A stretch of 64,000 bases of DNA from Rathayibacter sp. VKM Ac-2760 (GTDB lineage Bacteria; Actinomycetota; Actinomycetes; Actinomycetales; Microbacteriaceae): the NCBI RefSeq assembly GCF_009834185.1, contig NZ_CP047173.1, forward strand, positions 2,294,001 to 2,358,000, given 5' to 3'. The notes beneath the pieces were generated by a model. That model ran no database searches and was not told where the DNA came from. It saw only the letters and a list, made by a program, of their open reading frames with translations. Positions 46,319 to 57,580 of this stretch are shown piece after piece. Position 1 is the first letter of the stretch; each line of letters opens with the position of its first letter. Both the position numbers and the translations under genes were made by a program.

Positions 46319-48442
46319 ATGCTCGAAGGATTCGAGGACCTGGTCGATCTCGCCGAGGGCGAGGTCGTCACCCACTCCTACGTCCGCGACGTCCCGCTCC
46401 CCAGCGGCCGCGTCCTGGCGCTGATCACGCTCGACAACGACCGCGATCACACCCGGCCGAGCACCTTCGGCCCGGCCGGGCTGTTCGAGCTGGCCGACGT
46501 GCTGCTCGCCCAGCAGGCCCGCGCGAAGGCCGGCGAGATCCAGGCGGTCGGAGTGACGGGCAAGCCGTTCATCCTCGCCGCCGGCGCCGACCTCAGCAAG
46601 GTCGGCAGCATCCCGAGCCACGAGATCGGCCGCCAGCTGGCGCGCCTGGGCCACACGACCCTCGGCCTGCTCTCCGAGCTCGGCGTGCCGTCCTTCGTCT
46701 TCATCAACGGGCTCGCGCTCGGCGGCGGCACCGAGATCGCGCTGAACGCCGACTACCGCACCGTCGGCGCCTCGATCCCCGCGCTCGGCCTGCCCGAGGT
46801 GTTCCTCGGCATCATCCCCGGCTGGGGCGGCGCCTGGCTGCTGCCGAACCTTATCGGCATCGAGAACGCGCTCAAGGTGATCGTCGAGAACCCGCTGAAG
46901 AACAACCGGACCCTCAAGGGCCAGGACGTCTTCGATCTCGGCATCGCGGACGCGATCTTCCCCTCCGCGAGCTTCCTCGAGAACTCGCTGGTCTGGGCCG
47001 ACGGCGTCCTCGGCGGGAGCGTCGAGGTCAAGCGGCCGAATGTGCCGGGGAAGATCGAGCGGCTGGTCAAGTGGGACGCGGCGCTCGCGATCGCCCGCAA
47101 GCAGCTCGAGTCCAAGATCGGCACCGTCGCCGCCTCGCCCTACCGCGCCCTCGACCTGCTCAAGGCCGCGAAGAACACGACTCGCGAGGAGGGCTTCGCC
47201 GCCGAGGACGAGGCGCTGGCCGACCTGGTCTCGGGCGATCAGTTCCGAGCGAGCATCTACGCGTTCGACCTGGTGCAGAAGCGGGCGAAGCGCCCCGCCG
47301 GAGCCCCGGACAAGGCCCTCGCCAAGCCGGTCACCAAGGTGGGCGTCATCGGCGCGGGGCTCATGGCCACGCAGTTCGCGCTGCTGTTCGTCCGCCGCCT
47401 GCAGGTGCCGGTGGTCATCACCGACCTCGACCAGGAGCGCGTCGACCGCGGCGTCGCGAGCATCGTCGGCGAGATCGACACACTGCTCGCCAAGGGCCGC
47501 CTCTCACCGGACGACGCGAACCGTCTCCGCGGTCTCGTCACCGGCACGACCGACCGCGCGGACTTCGCCGACGCCGACTGGGTGATCGAGGCGGTCTTCG
47601 AGGAGCTCTCGGTCAAGCAGGAGGTCTTCGCCGACATCGAGCGCTACGTCTCCCCCACCGCCGTCCTCGCGACGAACACCTCGTCGCTCTCGGTGGAGCG
47701 GATCGGCGAGCGGCTCGAGCACCCGGAGCGCCTGGTCGGCTTCCACTTCTTCAACCCGGTCGCGGTGATGCCCCTGATCGAGGTGGTCAACACGCCGCAG
47801 ACCGACGACGAGACACTGTCCACCGCGATGGTCACGGCGGCGAAGCTGAAGAAGAACGCCGTGATCACCCGCGACACCCCCGGCTTCGTGGTCAATCGCG
47901 TGCTGGCGAAGGTGCTCGGCGAGGCGATGCACGCCGTCGACACCGGCACTCCCTTCGAGGTCGTCGAGGCCTCGCTCGAGCCGTTCGGCCTGCCGATGAC
48001 GCCGTTCGAGCTGCTCGAGCTGGTCGGCCTCAAGGTCGGCGCGCACGTGCTCGACACCCACCACGCCGCCTTCCCGGACCGCTTCTACGACAGCGCGAAT
48101 CTGCACCGCCTGGCCGAGCTCGGTCACGTCTTCGAGCGCGACGCCAAGGGCCGGATCAAGGGCGTCGACAAGCGCGCCGTCGCCATCGTCAAGGGCGGCT
48201 CCGACCCGATGACCGCCGAGGAGCTGCGGCTGCGCGTCGAGACCGGCCTCGCCGACGAGGTGAAGCGGATGCTGGACGACGACGTCGTGCACGCCGCGGA
48301 GGACATCGACCTCTGCCTCATCCTCGGCGCCGGCTATCCGTTCCAGATGGGCGGGCTGACGCCGTACCTCGATCGCGTCGGCGCGAGCGAGCGGGCCTTC
48401 GGCGGCTCCTTCCACGAGCCGGCCATCCGCGGGGTCAAGTAG
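46319..48442 (+). CDS. fadB: Enoyl-CoA hydratase / 3-hydroxyacyl-CoA dehydrogenase
   Basis: This 707-residue bifunctional enzyme has an N-terminal crotonase domain with NGLALGGGTEIALNADYR and LGLPEVFLGIIPGWGG, in which both catalytic Glu positions are present. An NAD-binding domain follows, starting VGVIGAGLMATQFALLF (about 340), with GFHFFNPVAVMPLIEVV carrying the catalytic His and DTPGFVVNR. It carries out the two middle steps of beta-oxidation and partners with the thiolase just upstream. It lies on the same transcript and is terminated by a strong hairpin. Confidence 0.95.
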   Translation: MLEGFEDLVDLAEGEVVTHSYVRDVPLPSGRVLALITLDNDRDHTRPSTFGPAGLFELADVLLAQQARAKAGEIQAVGVTGKPFILAAGADLSKVGSIPSHEIGRQLARLGHTTLGLLSELGVPSFVFINGLALGGGTEIALNADYRTVGASIPALGLPEVFLGIIPGWGGAWLLPNLIGIENALKVIVENPLKNNRTLKGQDVFDLGIADAIFPSASFLENSLVWADGVLGGSVEVKRPNVPGKIERLVKWDAALAIARKQLESKIGTVAASPYRALDLLKAAKNTTREEGFAAEDEALADLVSGDQFRASIYAFDLVQKRAKRPAGAPDKALAKPVTKVGVIGAGLMATQFALLFVRRLQVPVVITDLDQERVDRGVASIVGEIDTLLAKGRLSPDDANRLRGLVTGTTDRADFADADWVIEAVFEELSVKQEVFADIERYVSPTAVLATNTSSLSVERIGERLEHPERLVGFHFFNPVAVMPLIEVVNTPQTDDETLSTAMVTAAKLKKNAVITRDTPGFVVNRVLAKVLGEAMHAVDTGTPFEVVEASLEPFGLPMTPFELLELVGLKVGAHVLDTHHAAFPDRFYDSANLHRLAELGHVFERDAKGRIKGVDKRAVAIVKGGSDPMTAEELRLRVETGLADEVKRMLDDDVVHAAEDIDLCLILGAGYPFQMGGLTPYLDRVGASERAFGGSFHEPAIRGVK

Positions 48443-48453
48443 CCGCAGGAACA

Positions 48454-48491
48454 CAGGAGGGCGCCCACCGGAACCGGTGGGCGCCCTCCTG
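48454..48491. terminator. Strong bidirectional terminator between fadB and dxs
   Basis: An 18-bp perfect stem beginning CAGGAGGGCGCCCACCGG (48454-48471) pairs with 48474-48491 around a two-base loop, AA. It serves the convergent fadB and dxs genes. No T-run is present. Confidence 0.88.
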
Positions 48492-48507
48492 CTGCGAGTT
48501 GACCGCG

Positions 48508-50448
48508 TCAGTCCTTGCGGGCGTCGTCGTGCGCCGCGACCTCTTCGGGCAGCGGGCGCGCGACCGGGATCTTGCTGCCGAGCACCTGCGCCACCACGTC
48601 GCGGGCGATGTGCTGGGGGGTCAGCCCGACGTCCTCGAGGATCTCCTCGCGCTTCGCGTGGTCGAGGAACTGGTCCGGCAGTCCGAGCTCGGTGACGGCG
48701 GTGTCGACACCCGCCTCGCGGAGGTCCTGGCGGATCCTGGTCCCGATGCCGCCGACGCGGACGCCGTCCTCGATCGAGACGACGATCCGGTGGTCGCGGG
48801 CGAGGTCGATGATGCTGCGCGGCACGGGCACGACCCAGCGCGGGTCGACGACCGTGGCGCCGATGCCCTGCGCGGCCAGACGCTGGGCGACCTCGAGCCC
48901 CATCGCCGCCATCGGCCCGACGGTGACCAGCAGCACGTCCTGGCGCTCGGAGCGCAGCAGCACGTCCACGCCGTCGTCGAGGCGCTCGACCGCGTCGATC
49001 TCGTCGCCGACGTTGCCCTTGGAGAAGCGCACGACGGTCGGCGCGTCCTTCACGCCGACGGCCTCGCGCAGCTCCTCGCGCAGGCGGACGGAGTCGCGGG
49101 GCGCGGCGAGGCGGATGTTCGGGACGACCTGGAGGATCGCCAGGTCCCACATGCCGTGGTGACTCGGACCGTCGGGACCGGTGACCCCGGCGCGGTCGAG
49201 CACGAAGGTGACGCCGGCGCGGTGCAGCGCGACATCCATCAGCACCTGGTCGAAGGCGCGGTTGACGAAGGTCGCGTAGAGCGCGACGACCGGGTGCAGT
49301 CCGCCGAAGGCGAGGCCGGCGGCCGAGGTCACCGCGTGCTGCTCCGCGATGCCGACGTCGAAGACGCGGTCCGGGTACTTCTCGGCGAGGCGGTCGAGGC
49401 CGACCGGGCGGAGCATCGCAGCGGTGATGCCGACGATCGTCGGGTCCTCGTCGGCGAGCGTGACGATCTCCTCGGCGAAGACCGAGGTCCAGGAGCGGGC
49501 GCCGCTCGCGCTGAGCGGCTCGCCCGTCTCCGGATCGATCTGGCCCACGGCGTGGAACTGGTCGGCGAGGTCCTGCACGGCGGGCTCGAAGCCCTTGCCC
49601 TTCTGCGTGATCGCGTGGACGATCACCGGCGTGCCGTAGTCCTTGGCCTGCTGCAGCGCCTCCTCCATCGCGACCAGGTCGTGGCCGTCGATCGGTCCGA
49701 GGTACTTGATGTCGAGGTTCGAGTAGAGCGCCTCGTTGTTGATGAAACGGCTGAGGAAGCCGTGCATCCCGCCGCGCACGCCGCGGTAGACGGCGGCGGC
49801 CGGGCCGCCCAGGCGCTCGGAGACGGCCCGCGAGCCGCGGTGCAGCGTGCGGTAGCTGCGGCGGGTGCGCACACCGTTGAGGAAGCGCGCCATACCGCCG
49901 ATGGTGGGGGCGTAGGAGCGGCCGTTGTCGTTGACGACGATGACGAGCCCGCGGGAGTTGTCGTCGCTGATGTTGTTCAGCGCCTCCCAGGTCATGCCGC
50001 CGGTGAGCGCTCCGTCGCCGACGACCGCGACCACGTGCCGGTCCTTCTGGCCCGTCATCGTGAAGGCGCGCGAGATGCCGTCCGCCCACGACAGCGAGCT
50101 CGAGGCGTGCGAGCTCTCGACGATGTCGTGCGGCGACTCGGAGCGCTGCGGGTAGCCGGCGAGGCCCCCGCGCTGCCGCAGCCCGGAGAAGTCCTGGCGC
50201 CCGGTGAGCAGCTTGTGCACGTAGGACTGGTGCCCGGTGTCGAAGATGATCGCGTCGTGCGGGGAGTCGAAGACGCGGTGGATCGCGATCGTGGTCTCGA
50301 CCACGCCGAGGTTCGGGCCGAGGTGACCGCCGGTCTTGGACACCTCGCGGACCAGGAAGTCGCGGATCTCCTGCGCCAGCGTCTCGAGCTCGGTCCGGGT
50401 CAGGCGATCGAGATCGCGCGGTCCGGCGATGGTCTCGAGAACAGCCAT
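48508..50448 (-). CDS. dxs: 1-deoxy-D-xylulose-5-phosphate synthase
   Basis: This 646-residue thiamine-diphosphate enzyme condenses pyruvate and glyceraldehyde-3-phosphate in the first step of the MEP isoprenoid pathway. Signatures are the TPP motif GDGALTGGMTWEALNN, the SLSWADGISRAF region, and the transketolase-like middle domain with AEQHAVTSAAGLAFGG and RAGVTGPDGPSHHGMWDL. ATG 50448 follows GGAAGG and gives the conserved start MAVLETIAGPRDLDRL. It is a single-gene unit, with aconitase upstream on the same strand behind its own terminator. Confidence 0.96.
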   Translation of the reverse strand: MAVLETIAGPRDLDRLTRTELETLAQEIRDFLVREVSKTGGHLGPNLGVVETTIAIHRVFDSPHDAIIFDTGHQSYVHKLLTGRQDFSGLRQRGGLAGYPQRSESPHDIVESSHASSSLSWADGISRAFTMTGQKDRHVVAVVGDGALTGGMTWEALNNISDDNSRGLVIVVNDNGRSYAPTIGGMARFLNGVRTRRSYRTLHRGSRAVSERLGGPAAAVYRGVRGGMHGFLSRFINNEALYSNLDIKYLGPIDGHDLVAMEEALQQAKDYGTPVIVHAITQKGKGFEPAVQDLADQFHAVGQIDPETGEPLSASGARSWTSVFAEEIVTLADEDPTIVGITAAMLRPVGLDRLAEKYPDRVFDVGIAEQHAVTSAAGLAFGGLHPVVALYATFVNRAFDQVLMDVALHRAGVTFVLDRAGVTGPDGPSHHGMWDLAILQVVPNIRLAAPRDSVRLREELREAVGVKDAPTVVRFSKGNVGDEIDAVERLDDGVDVLLRSERQDVLLVTVGPMAAMGLEVAQRLAAQGIGATVVDPRWVVPVPRSIIDLARDHRIVVSIEDGVRVGGIGTRIRQDLREAGVDTAVTELGLPDQFLDHAKREEILEDVGLTPQHIARDVVAQVLGSKIPVARPLPEEVAAHDDARKD

Positions 50449-50522
50449 TCGCGCCGCCTTCCGGGTGGTGTCGAGGGGATGTGGACGTCTGCCGAGTCTA
50501 CGCACGGGGCCCGGTGGAACAG

Positions 50523-50557
50523 GTGTGCGCCTCCCCGGCTTGCGGGAAGGCGCACAC
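50523..50557 (-). terminator. Terminator downstream of acn
   Basis: GTGTGCGCCT (50523-50532) pairs with AGGCGCACAC (50548-50557), with a further CCC/GGG pairing inside the loop. It lies 11 bp past the aconitase stop on the minus strand, separating acn from dxs. Confidence 0.75.
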
Positions 50558-50568
50558 TCGTGTCCGCT

Positions 50569-53382
<2,814 letters not shown>

Positions 53383-53513
53383 GTCGCCCTCTCCTTCGCT
53401 GACGTGGGCTCCGCCGACGGGCGCACCCACATATCCGTTCCCATCTTGGCGACCGCGCACAGCGCCCTGCCACCAAGGAGGACCTAACTATTTATCTTGA
53501 CGTCGAGACAACT
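53383..53513 (-). promoter_or_regulatory. acn upstream region with imperfect palindrome
   Basis: The 131-bp gap contains TCTTGACGTCGAGA at 53495-53508, palindromic except for one base pair, within an A/T-rich stretch (TAACTATTTATC) unusual for this genome. It lies about 112 bp upstream of the acn start and directly after the DUF3159 stop. I infer it is the acn control region. Confidence 0.5.
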
Positions 53514-54266
53514 CTACGCGCGATCGGTGCGCGGGGGCGTCTCGTCCCGCTCCGCCGCTCCGCGGTACTCCGCCCGGACCGCCAGGACGGTGAGCACGAG
53601 CAGCGGTGCGTAGAGCGGCAGGCCGAGCACGAGCTTCCAGGTGCCGAGCGCCGTCGCGTCCTCCGCGAGGAAGAGCGGGTACTGCACCGCGAGCCGCACG
53701 AAGAACAGCGCCGCCCAGGCGAGGGTGAGCAGGGAGAAGAGCCGGCGCTTGCGCCGATCCGCCCGCCATGCGGTGCCGTCGCCCATCAGATAGCCGGCGG
53801 CGACGCCGATCAGCGGCCAGCGCACCAGCACCGAGACCAGGAAGACCAGCCCGTAGACCAGGTTCGTGATCAGCCCCGGGACGAAGTTGTCGACCGCGCG
53901 ACCGGTGAAGAGCGCGAGGGCGGCCGAGATCACGACGCCGAGCAGCCCGCCGACCGCCTGGATGACCGGCGTGCGACCGAGGATCCGCGCGACGGTGAAG
54001 AGCACGGCCATCCCGACCGAGGCCACCAGCGAGAGCACGAGCTCACCCGTGACGGTGAAGAGGAGGACGAACGCGACCCCGGGCACGACCGCCTCGAGCA
54101 CGCCGCGGACGCCGCCCATCGATGTGAGCAGCGCACGGCCGTCGAAGGGCTCGCCGTCGGCGACGACGCCGAGACCGGAGCGGCGGGCGGCCTTCGCGAT
54201 CGCGTCGGCGACCTCGGGGCGCGGCTCGTCGGGCTCGCCCGGCTGCTCGTCGCGCTCGGAGCCCAC
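53514..54266 (-). CDS. DUF3159 membrane protein
   Basis: This 250-residue actinobacterial membrane protein has a soluble acidic N-terminus, MGSERDEQPGEPDEPRPEV. Some six hydrophobic segments follow, for example LEAVVPGVAFVLLFTVTGELVL, GLLGVVISAALALFTG and LITNLVYGLVFLVSVLVRWPLIGVAAGYLMGD (in parts). The last, ending in a charged R/K-rich loop WRADRRKRR, is typical of DUF3159. It lies five bases downstream of the DUF3710 gene, in the order dut-DUF3710-DUF3159. Function unknown. The start is GTG 54266. Confidence 0.9.
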   Translation of the reverse strand: MGSERDEQPGEPDEPRPEVADAIAKAARRSGLGVVADGEPFDGRALLTSMGGVRGVLEAVVPGVAFVLLFTVTGELVLSLVASVGMAVLFTVARILGRTPVIQAVGGLLGVVISAALALFTGRAVDNFVPGLITNLVYGLVFLVSVLVRWPLIGVAAGYLMGDGTAWRADRRKRRLFSLLTLAWAALFFVRLAVQYPLFLAEDATALGTWKLVLGLPLYAPLLVLTVLAVRAEYRGAAERDETPPRTDRA

Positions 54267-54271
54267 GCCGC

Positions 54272-54901
54272 TCAGCTCGCGCTCTGCTGGGTCTGGCCGC
54301 TGTCGGGCACCTTGAGCGGGATGAGGTCGCGCGGCGGCATCGGGCCGGAGCCGCGGACCACGACGATGCTGCGGAAGAGGTCCTCGACGGCGGCCGCGGC
54401 CTCCTCGTCGACGGCGCCCTTGCCCGCGATCACGCCACGGAGGAACCAGCGCGGTCCGTCGACGCCGACGAAGCGGGCGATGCGCACCTCGCCGCCGGCG
54501 AGCGGCAGCTGCGCGACGATCTCGGGACCGAAGACGCCCTCGCGCTCCGCGGTGGTCCCGCCCTGGCGACCGATCTGCTCGGCGATCTGGCCGCGGATCT
54601 CGTGCCAGAGGCCCGAGGAGCGCGGCGCGGCGAACGGCTGCACCTGGAGGGTCGAGCCGGCGTAGTCGAGGCCGACCGCGATGACGCGCTTGGTCGCCTC
54701 CTCGACCTCGAGGCGGATGTGCATGCCCTCGCGCGGCAGGACCTTCACGCCGCCGAGGTCGATGTAGGGGCGCACCGGGTTGGCCTCGCGCTCGTCGAGC
54801 GGGCCGGCCTCTGCGCGGTCCTCGGGCGCGGACTTCTCGAAGTCCTGCGCCGCGGTCTCGACGGCCGCGTCCTCGGTGCCGGCGGGCTGGATGTCGCTCA
54901 T
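54272..54901 (-). CDS. DUF3710 protein
   Basis: This 209-residue soluble protein has an acidic, probably disordered N-terminus (residues 1-38). A conserved domain follows: NPVRPYIDLGGVKVLPREGMHIRLEVEE (in part), STLQVQPFAAPRSSGLWHEIR (in part) and FVGVDGPRWFLRGVIAG. These match the DUF3710 family, whose genes regularly follow dut in actinobacteria. Its ATG 54901 overlaps the dut stop by 4 bases (ATGA). The molecular role is unknown. Confidence 0.92.
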   Translation of the reverse strand: MSDIQPAGTEDAAVETAAQDFEKSAPEDRAEAGPLDEREANPVRPYIDLGGVKVLPREGMHIRLEVEEATKRVIAVGLDYAGSTLQVQPFAAPRSSGLWHEIRGQIAEQIGRQGGTTAEREGVFGPEIVAQLPLAGGEVRIARFVGVDGPRWFLRGVIAGKGAVDEEAAAAVEDLFRSIVVVRGSGPMPPRDLIPLKVPDSGQTQQSAS

Positions 54902-55395
54902 GCGTTCTCCTCGTTGGTGCGGACGTCGGGTGCGCCGGACGCGTCCGGCGCTGATGCTGCGGTGGCGTAGCCGGTCGAGCCGAAGCCTCCGGAGCCGCGG
55001 ACGGACTCGGGGAGCTGCTCGACGGCGGTGAAGCGGGCCCGGACGACGGGCAGGATCACGAGCTGCGCGATCCGGTCGCCCGCGGCGATCCGGTACGGCT
55101 CGCGGGCGTCGGTGTTCAGGAGCGCCACTCGGATCTCGCCCCGGTAGCCGGCGTCGATGGTGCCGGGCGCGTTCACGATCGTGAGGCCGTGCTTGAAGGC
55201 GAGTCCGCTGCGCGGCACGACGAAGCCGACGTGGCCCTCGGGCAGTGCGATCGAGACCCCGGTGCCCACGCTCGCGCGCTCTCCGGGAGCGAGCACGAGC
55301 TCCTCCGTGGAGCGCAGATCCGCTCCGGCGTCGCCGGGGTGGGCGTAGAACGGGACCTGGTCCGCGCGGATCGGGACGTCGAGGGTTTCGTTCAC
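54898..55395 (-). CDS. dut: Deoxyuridine 5'-triphosphate nucleotidohydrolase
   Basis: This trimeric-type dUTPase of about 165 residues splits dUTP to dUMP and diphosphate. All five motifs are visible: GDAGADLRS, VPRSGLAFKHGL, NAPGTIDAGYRGEIRV, RIAQLVILPV and the C-terminal arm RGSGGFGSTGY. The active-site Asp is in motif 3 (DAGYRGE) and the arm Arg/Phe in motif 5. GTG 55395 is used; no strong ribosome site is visible and a TTG at 55413 is in frame. It is the first gene of the dut-DUF3710-DUF3159 unit, divergent from the DUF3093 gene. Confidence 0.95.
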   Translation of the reverse strand: MNETLDVPIRADQVPFYAHPGDAGADLRSTEELVLAPGERASVGTGVSIALPEGHVGFVVPRSGLAFKHGLTIVNAPGTIDAGYRGEIRVALLNTDAREPYRIAAGDRIAQLVILPVVRARFTAVEQLPESVRGSGGFGSTGYATAASAPDASGAPDVRTNEENA

Positions 55396-55433
55396 GTGAC
55401 GAGGGTAGACCAATCGTCTGATGCAATAGGGAC

Positions 55434-55910
55434 ATGCCGTCCTACCGAGAGAGGCTGTGGCCCGCGCCGTGGCTCTTCGTCTCCACCGCCCTCGTCATCC
55501 CCGCCAGCATCCTCGTCTTCGCGCCGATCAACCTCTTCGCCGGCGTGGTCGTCGCGCTGGTGCTCTACGGCGGCACCGTCGCGACGCTGCTGGCCACGTC
55601 GCCCACCATCGAGGTCGCCGACGGCGAGCTGCGGGCCGGCCGGGCGCACATCCCGCTCGAGCTGGTCGGCACGCCGACCGCGTTCGCCGGGGAGAAGGCG
55701 TTCGCTCAGCGCGGACCGCGATTGGACGCCAGAGCGTTCCTCGTCATCCGGGGCTGGGTGCGCGACGTCGTGCGCGTCCCGATCGACGACCCGGCGGACC
55801 CGACGCCCTACTGGCTGCTGTCGAGCAGGCGCCCCAACGACGTCGTCGCCGCGATCCGGGAGGGATCACGGCGACGGGGCGCTGGTCTTTCGGAGCCGGA
55901 AGAGGCCTAG
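55434..55910 (+). CDS. DUF3093 membrane protein
   Basis: This 158-residue protein has two N-terminal transmembrane helices in PWLFVSTALVIPASILVFAPINLFAGVVVALVLYGG (in parts, about 12-47). A soluble domain follows with IEVADGELRAGRAHIPLELVG and PYWLLSSRRPNDVVAAI, the DUF3093 pattern. It is divergent from dut and convergent with the DUF4193 gene; the two stop codons share CTAG at 55907-55910. The arrangement dut/DUF3093/DUF4193 is conserved among actinobacteria. Function unknown. Confidence 0.92.
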   Translation: MPSYRERLWPAPWLFVSTALVIPASILVFAPINLFAGVVVALVLYGGTVATLLATSPTIEVADGELRAGRAHIPLELVGTPTAFAGEKAFAQRGPRLDARAFLVIRGWVRDVVRVPIDDPADPTPYWLLSSRRPNDVVAAIREGSRRRGAGLSEPEEA

Positions 55911-56200
55911 GCGGCGCACTCCAGGCAGATCGGGCCGAGCTTCTCCTCGTGGTCGATCTGCGAGCGGTGCTTCACCAGGAAGCAGCTGACGCACGTGAAC
56001 TCGTCCGCCTGCGGCGGAAGGACCACGACGTCCAGATCGAGGTCGGACAGATCGGCACCGGGCAGTTCGAATCCGCCCGGGTTGTCGGCGTCATCGACGT
56101 CGACGACACCGGACATCTTGTCGGGGACTCGCTCCTTCAGGGCCTCGATCGACTCGGAGTCGTCATCGGTCTTGCGGGGGGCGTCGTAGTCCGTAGCCAT
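55907..56200 (-). CDS. DUF4193 small zinc-ribbon-like protein
   Basis: This small, very acidic 97-residue protein begins MATDYDAPRKTDDDSESIE (in part), the hallmark of actinobacterial DUF4193. Its C-terminal half has a CVSC pair and a CLEC pair (TCVSCFLVKH and GPICLEC), which probably bind zinc. ATG 56200 gives the conserved N-terminus; ATG 56206 adds two residues. The gene faces DUF3093 and is divergent from sepH. The family is highly conserved but its role is not established; nucleic-acid or RNA polymerase association is speculative. Confidence 0.92.
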   Translation of the reverse strand: MATDYDAPRKTDDDSESIEALKERVPDKMSGVVDVDDADNPGGFELPGADLSDLDLDVVVLPPQADEFTCVSCFLVKHRSQIDHEEKLGPICLECAA

Positions 56201-56434
56201 TCCCATCCACTTCTTAAATTCAGTCGTTCAACAAATCGGCGGGGACAGTGTGCATCAAGAACTATCGATCCGCAAACCGCGCCGAAGCCCTCTTGACACC
56301 CGCTGCAGCGCCCTCTTCCGCACCAACTTTCGACCCGCCCGCGGTATTCCCGGGGAACCGCCCGATCGCGTGCGATCCTGGGCCCGTTCGCGGTGAGCAC
56401 GGGCTCGTCCGCGGACAGGAGGAGGCCCAGCACG
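56201..56434. promoter_or_regulatory. Divergent promoter region DUF4193 / sepH
   Basis: This 234-bp gap holds no credible gene. It is locally A/T-rich near the DUF4193 start (TCTTAAATTCAGTCG). It contains a consensus TTGACA at 56293-56298 on the plus strand, with no convincing -10 at the usual distance. AGGAGGAGG lies before the sepH start. Confidence 0.5.
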
Positions 56435-57556
56435 ATGATGGAACTGAAGGTGATCGGCGTCGAGAGCGGATCGCTCGTCCTCGTCTCGGACGGCGGTGAG
56501 CGGTTCTCCGTCCGCATCGACGAGACGCTGCAGAGCCAGCTCCGGCCCCGCGTCCACTCGCTGCCGCCGCGGGAGAAGCGCGTCTCGCCCCGGGAGATCC
56601 AGTCCCACATCCGCTCCGGGCTCTCCGCCGAGGAGGTCGCCGAGCTGACCGGCGCGGACCTGGGCTACGTCGCCCGCTTCGAGGGCCCCGTGACGGCCGA
56701 GCGCGAGCACATCGTCGCCTCCGCCCTCGCCGTCCGCGTGTACACCAGCACCGACCCGGACCCGCTCGAGGAGGGCACTCCCTTCGGCGACGTCATCCGC
56801 GAGCGCCTCGGCGCCCTCGGCGCCGACGGCGAGCAGTGGTCGAGCTGGAAGGAGGAGGAGGGCTGGATCGTCAAGCTGCTCTTCCGCTCCGACGAGATCG
56901 ACCACGACGCCCGCTGGCGATTCGACCCGAAGAAGGCGCTGCTCTCGCCGCTCACCGCGGAGGCGACCACGCTCTCCCAGCAGGGCGAGATCCGGCCGAC
57001 CCTCATCCCGCGTCTGCGCGCCGTGATCCCCGCCGCGGTCGACGAGCTGGCGACCCGCTTCGACACCGACGCGTTCGCCAAGCCCGCGCAGGAGTCGCCG
57101 CGCTCGGAGCGCCCGACGCCCTCGGCCGGCTCGCGTCCCCAGCGCCTGCCGCACTCGCGACCGGCCGCCGCGCGCCCCTCGGACACCGAGCCGCAGCCGG
57201 CCCTCTCCGACACGCCGCGTCCCGTCTCGACCCTCCCCCGCCCCGTCACCAGCACGACGGAGCAGCGCGAGCGCAACCTCAACGACACCGCCGACCTGCT
57301 CGACGCCCTGCGCCGCCGCCGGGGCGAGCGCGACCACGCCTCCTCGGCGCGGGTCCGCGAGGAGCCCCAGGCGGAGGCGCAGGCGGAGGCGCAGGCGGAG
57401 GCACAGGTCGTCGCCCCGAAGGCCCCGGAGCCCGAGCGCCCCGCCCCGCCGTCGAACGACCACCCTACGGCCGGCGCGCGCACCTCACTCCGCCGCGGCC
57501 GCGCGGCGATGCCCAGCTGGGACGAGATCGTCTTCGGCGCTCGCAGCGACGACTGA
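56435..57556 (+). CDS. sepH: Septation protein SepH
   Basis: This 373-residue protein is SepH (DUF3071), an FtsZ-binding division protein of actinobacteria. The N-terminal domain (1-170) contains LKVIGVESGSLVLVSDGGERF (in part), SPREIQSHIRSGLSAEEVAELTG (in part), a helix-turn-helix-like segment, and EEEGWIVKLLFRSDEIDHDARW (in part). A long disordered, Pro/Arg/Ala-rich linker follows. The conserved tail MPSWDEIVFG is near the end. The linker includes a 12-bp x3 DNA repeat encoding QAEA. The start is ATG 56435, or the next codon. Confidence 0.94.
   Translation: MMELKVIGVESGSLVLVSDGGERFSVRIDETLQSQLRPRVHSLPPREKRVSPREIQSHIRSGLSAEEVAELTGADLGYVARFEGPVTAEREHIVASALAVRVYTSTDPDPLEEGTPFGDVIRERLGALGADGEQWSSWKEEEGWIVKLLFRSDEIDHDARWRFDPKKALLSPLTAEATTLSQQGEIRPTLIPRLRAVIPAAVDELATRFDTDAFAKPAQESPRSERPTPSAGSRPQRLPHSRPAAARPSDTEPQPALSDTPRPVSTLPRPVTSTTEQRERNLNDTADLLDALRRRRGERDHASSARVREEPQAEAQAEAQAEAQVVAPKAPEPERPAPPSNDHPTAGARTSLRRGRAAMPSWDEIVFGARSDD
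57368..57403 (+). repeat. In-frame 12-bp tandem repeat in sepH, 3 copies
   Basis: The unit CAGGCGGAGGCG lies at 57368-57379 and 57380-57391, with a third copy differing in its last base at 57392-57403. It encodes Gln-Ala-Glu-Ala three times in the disordered SepH linker, so length changes there would be tolerated. Confidence 0.85.
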
Positions 57557-57580
57557 GCGCCGACCGGAGCGGGACGGCCG

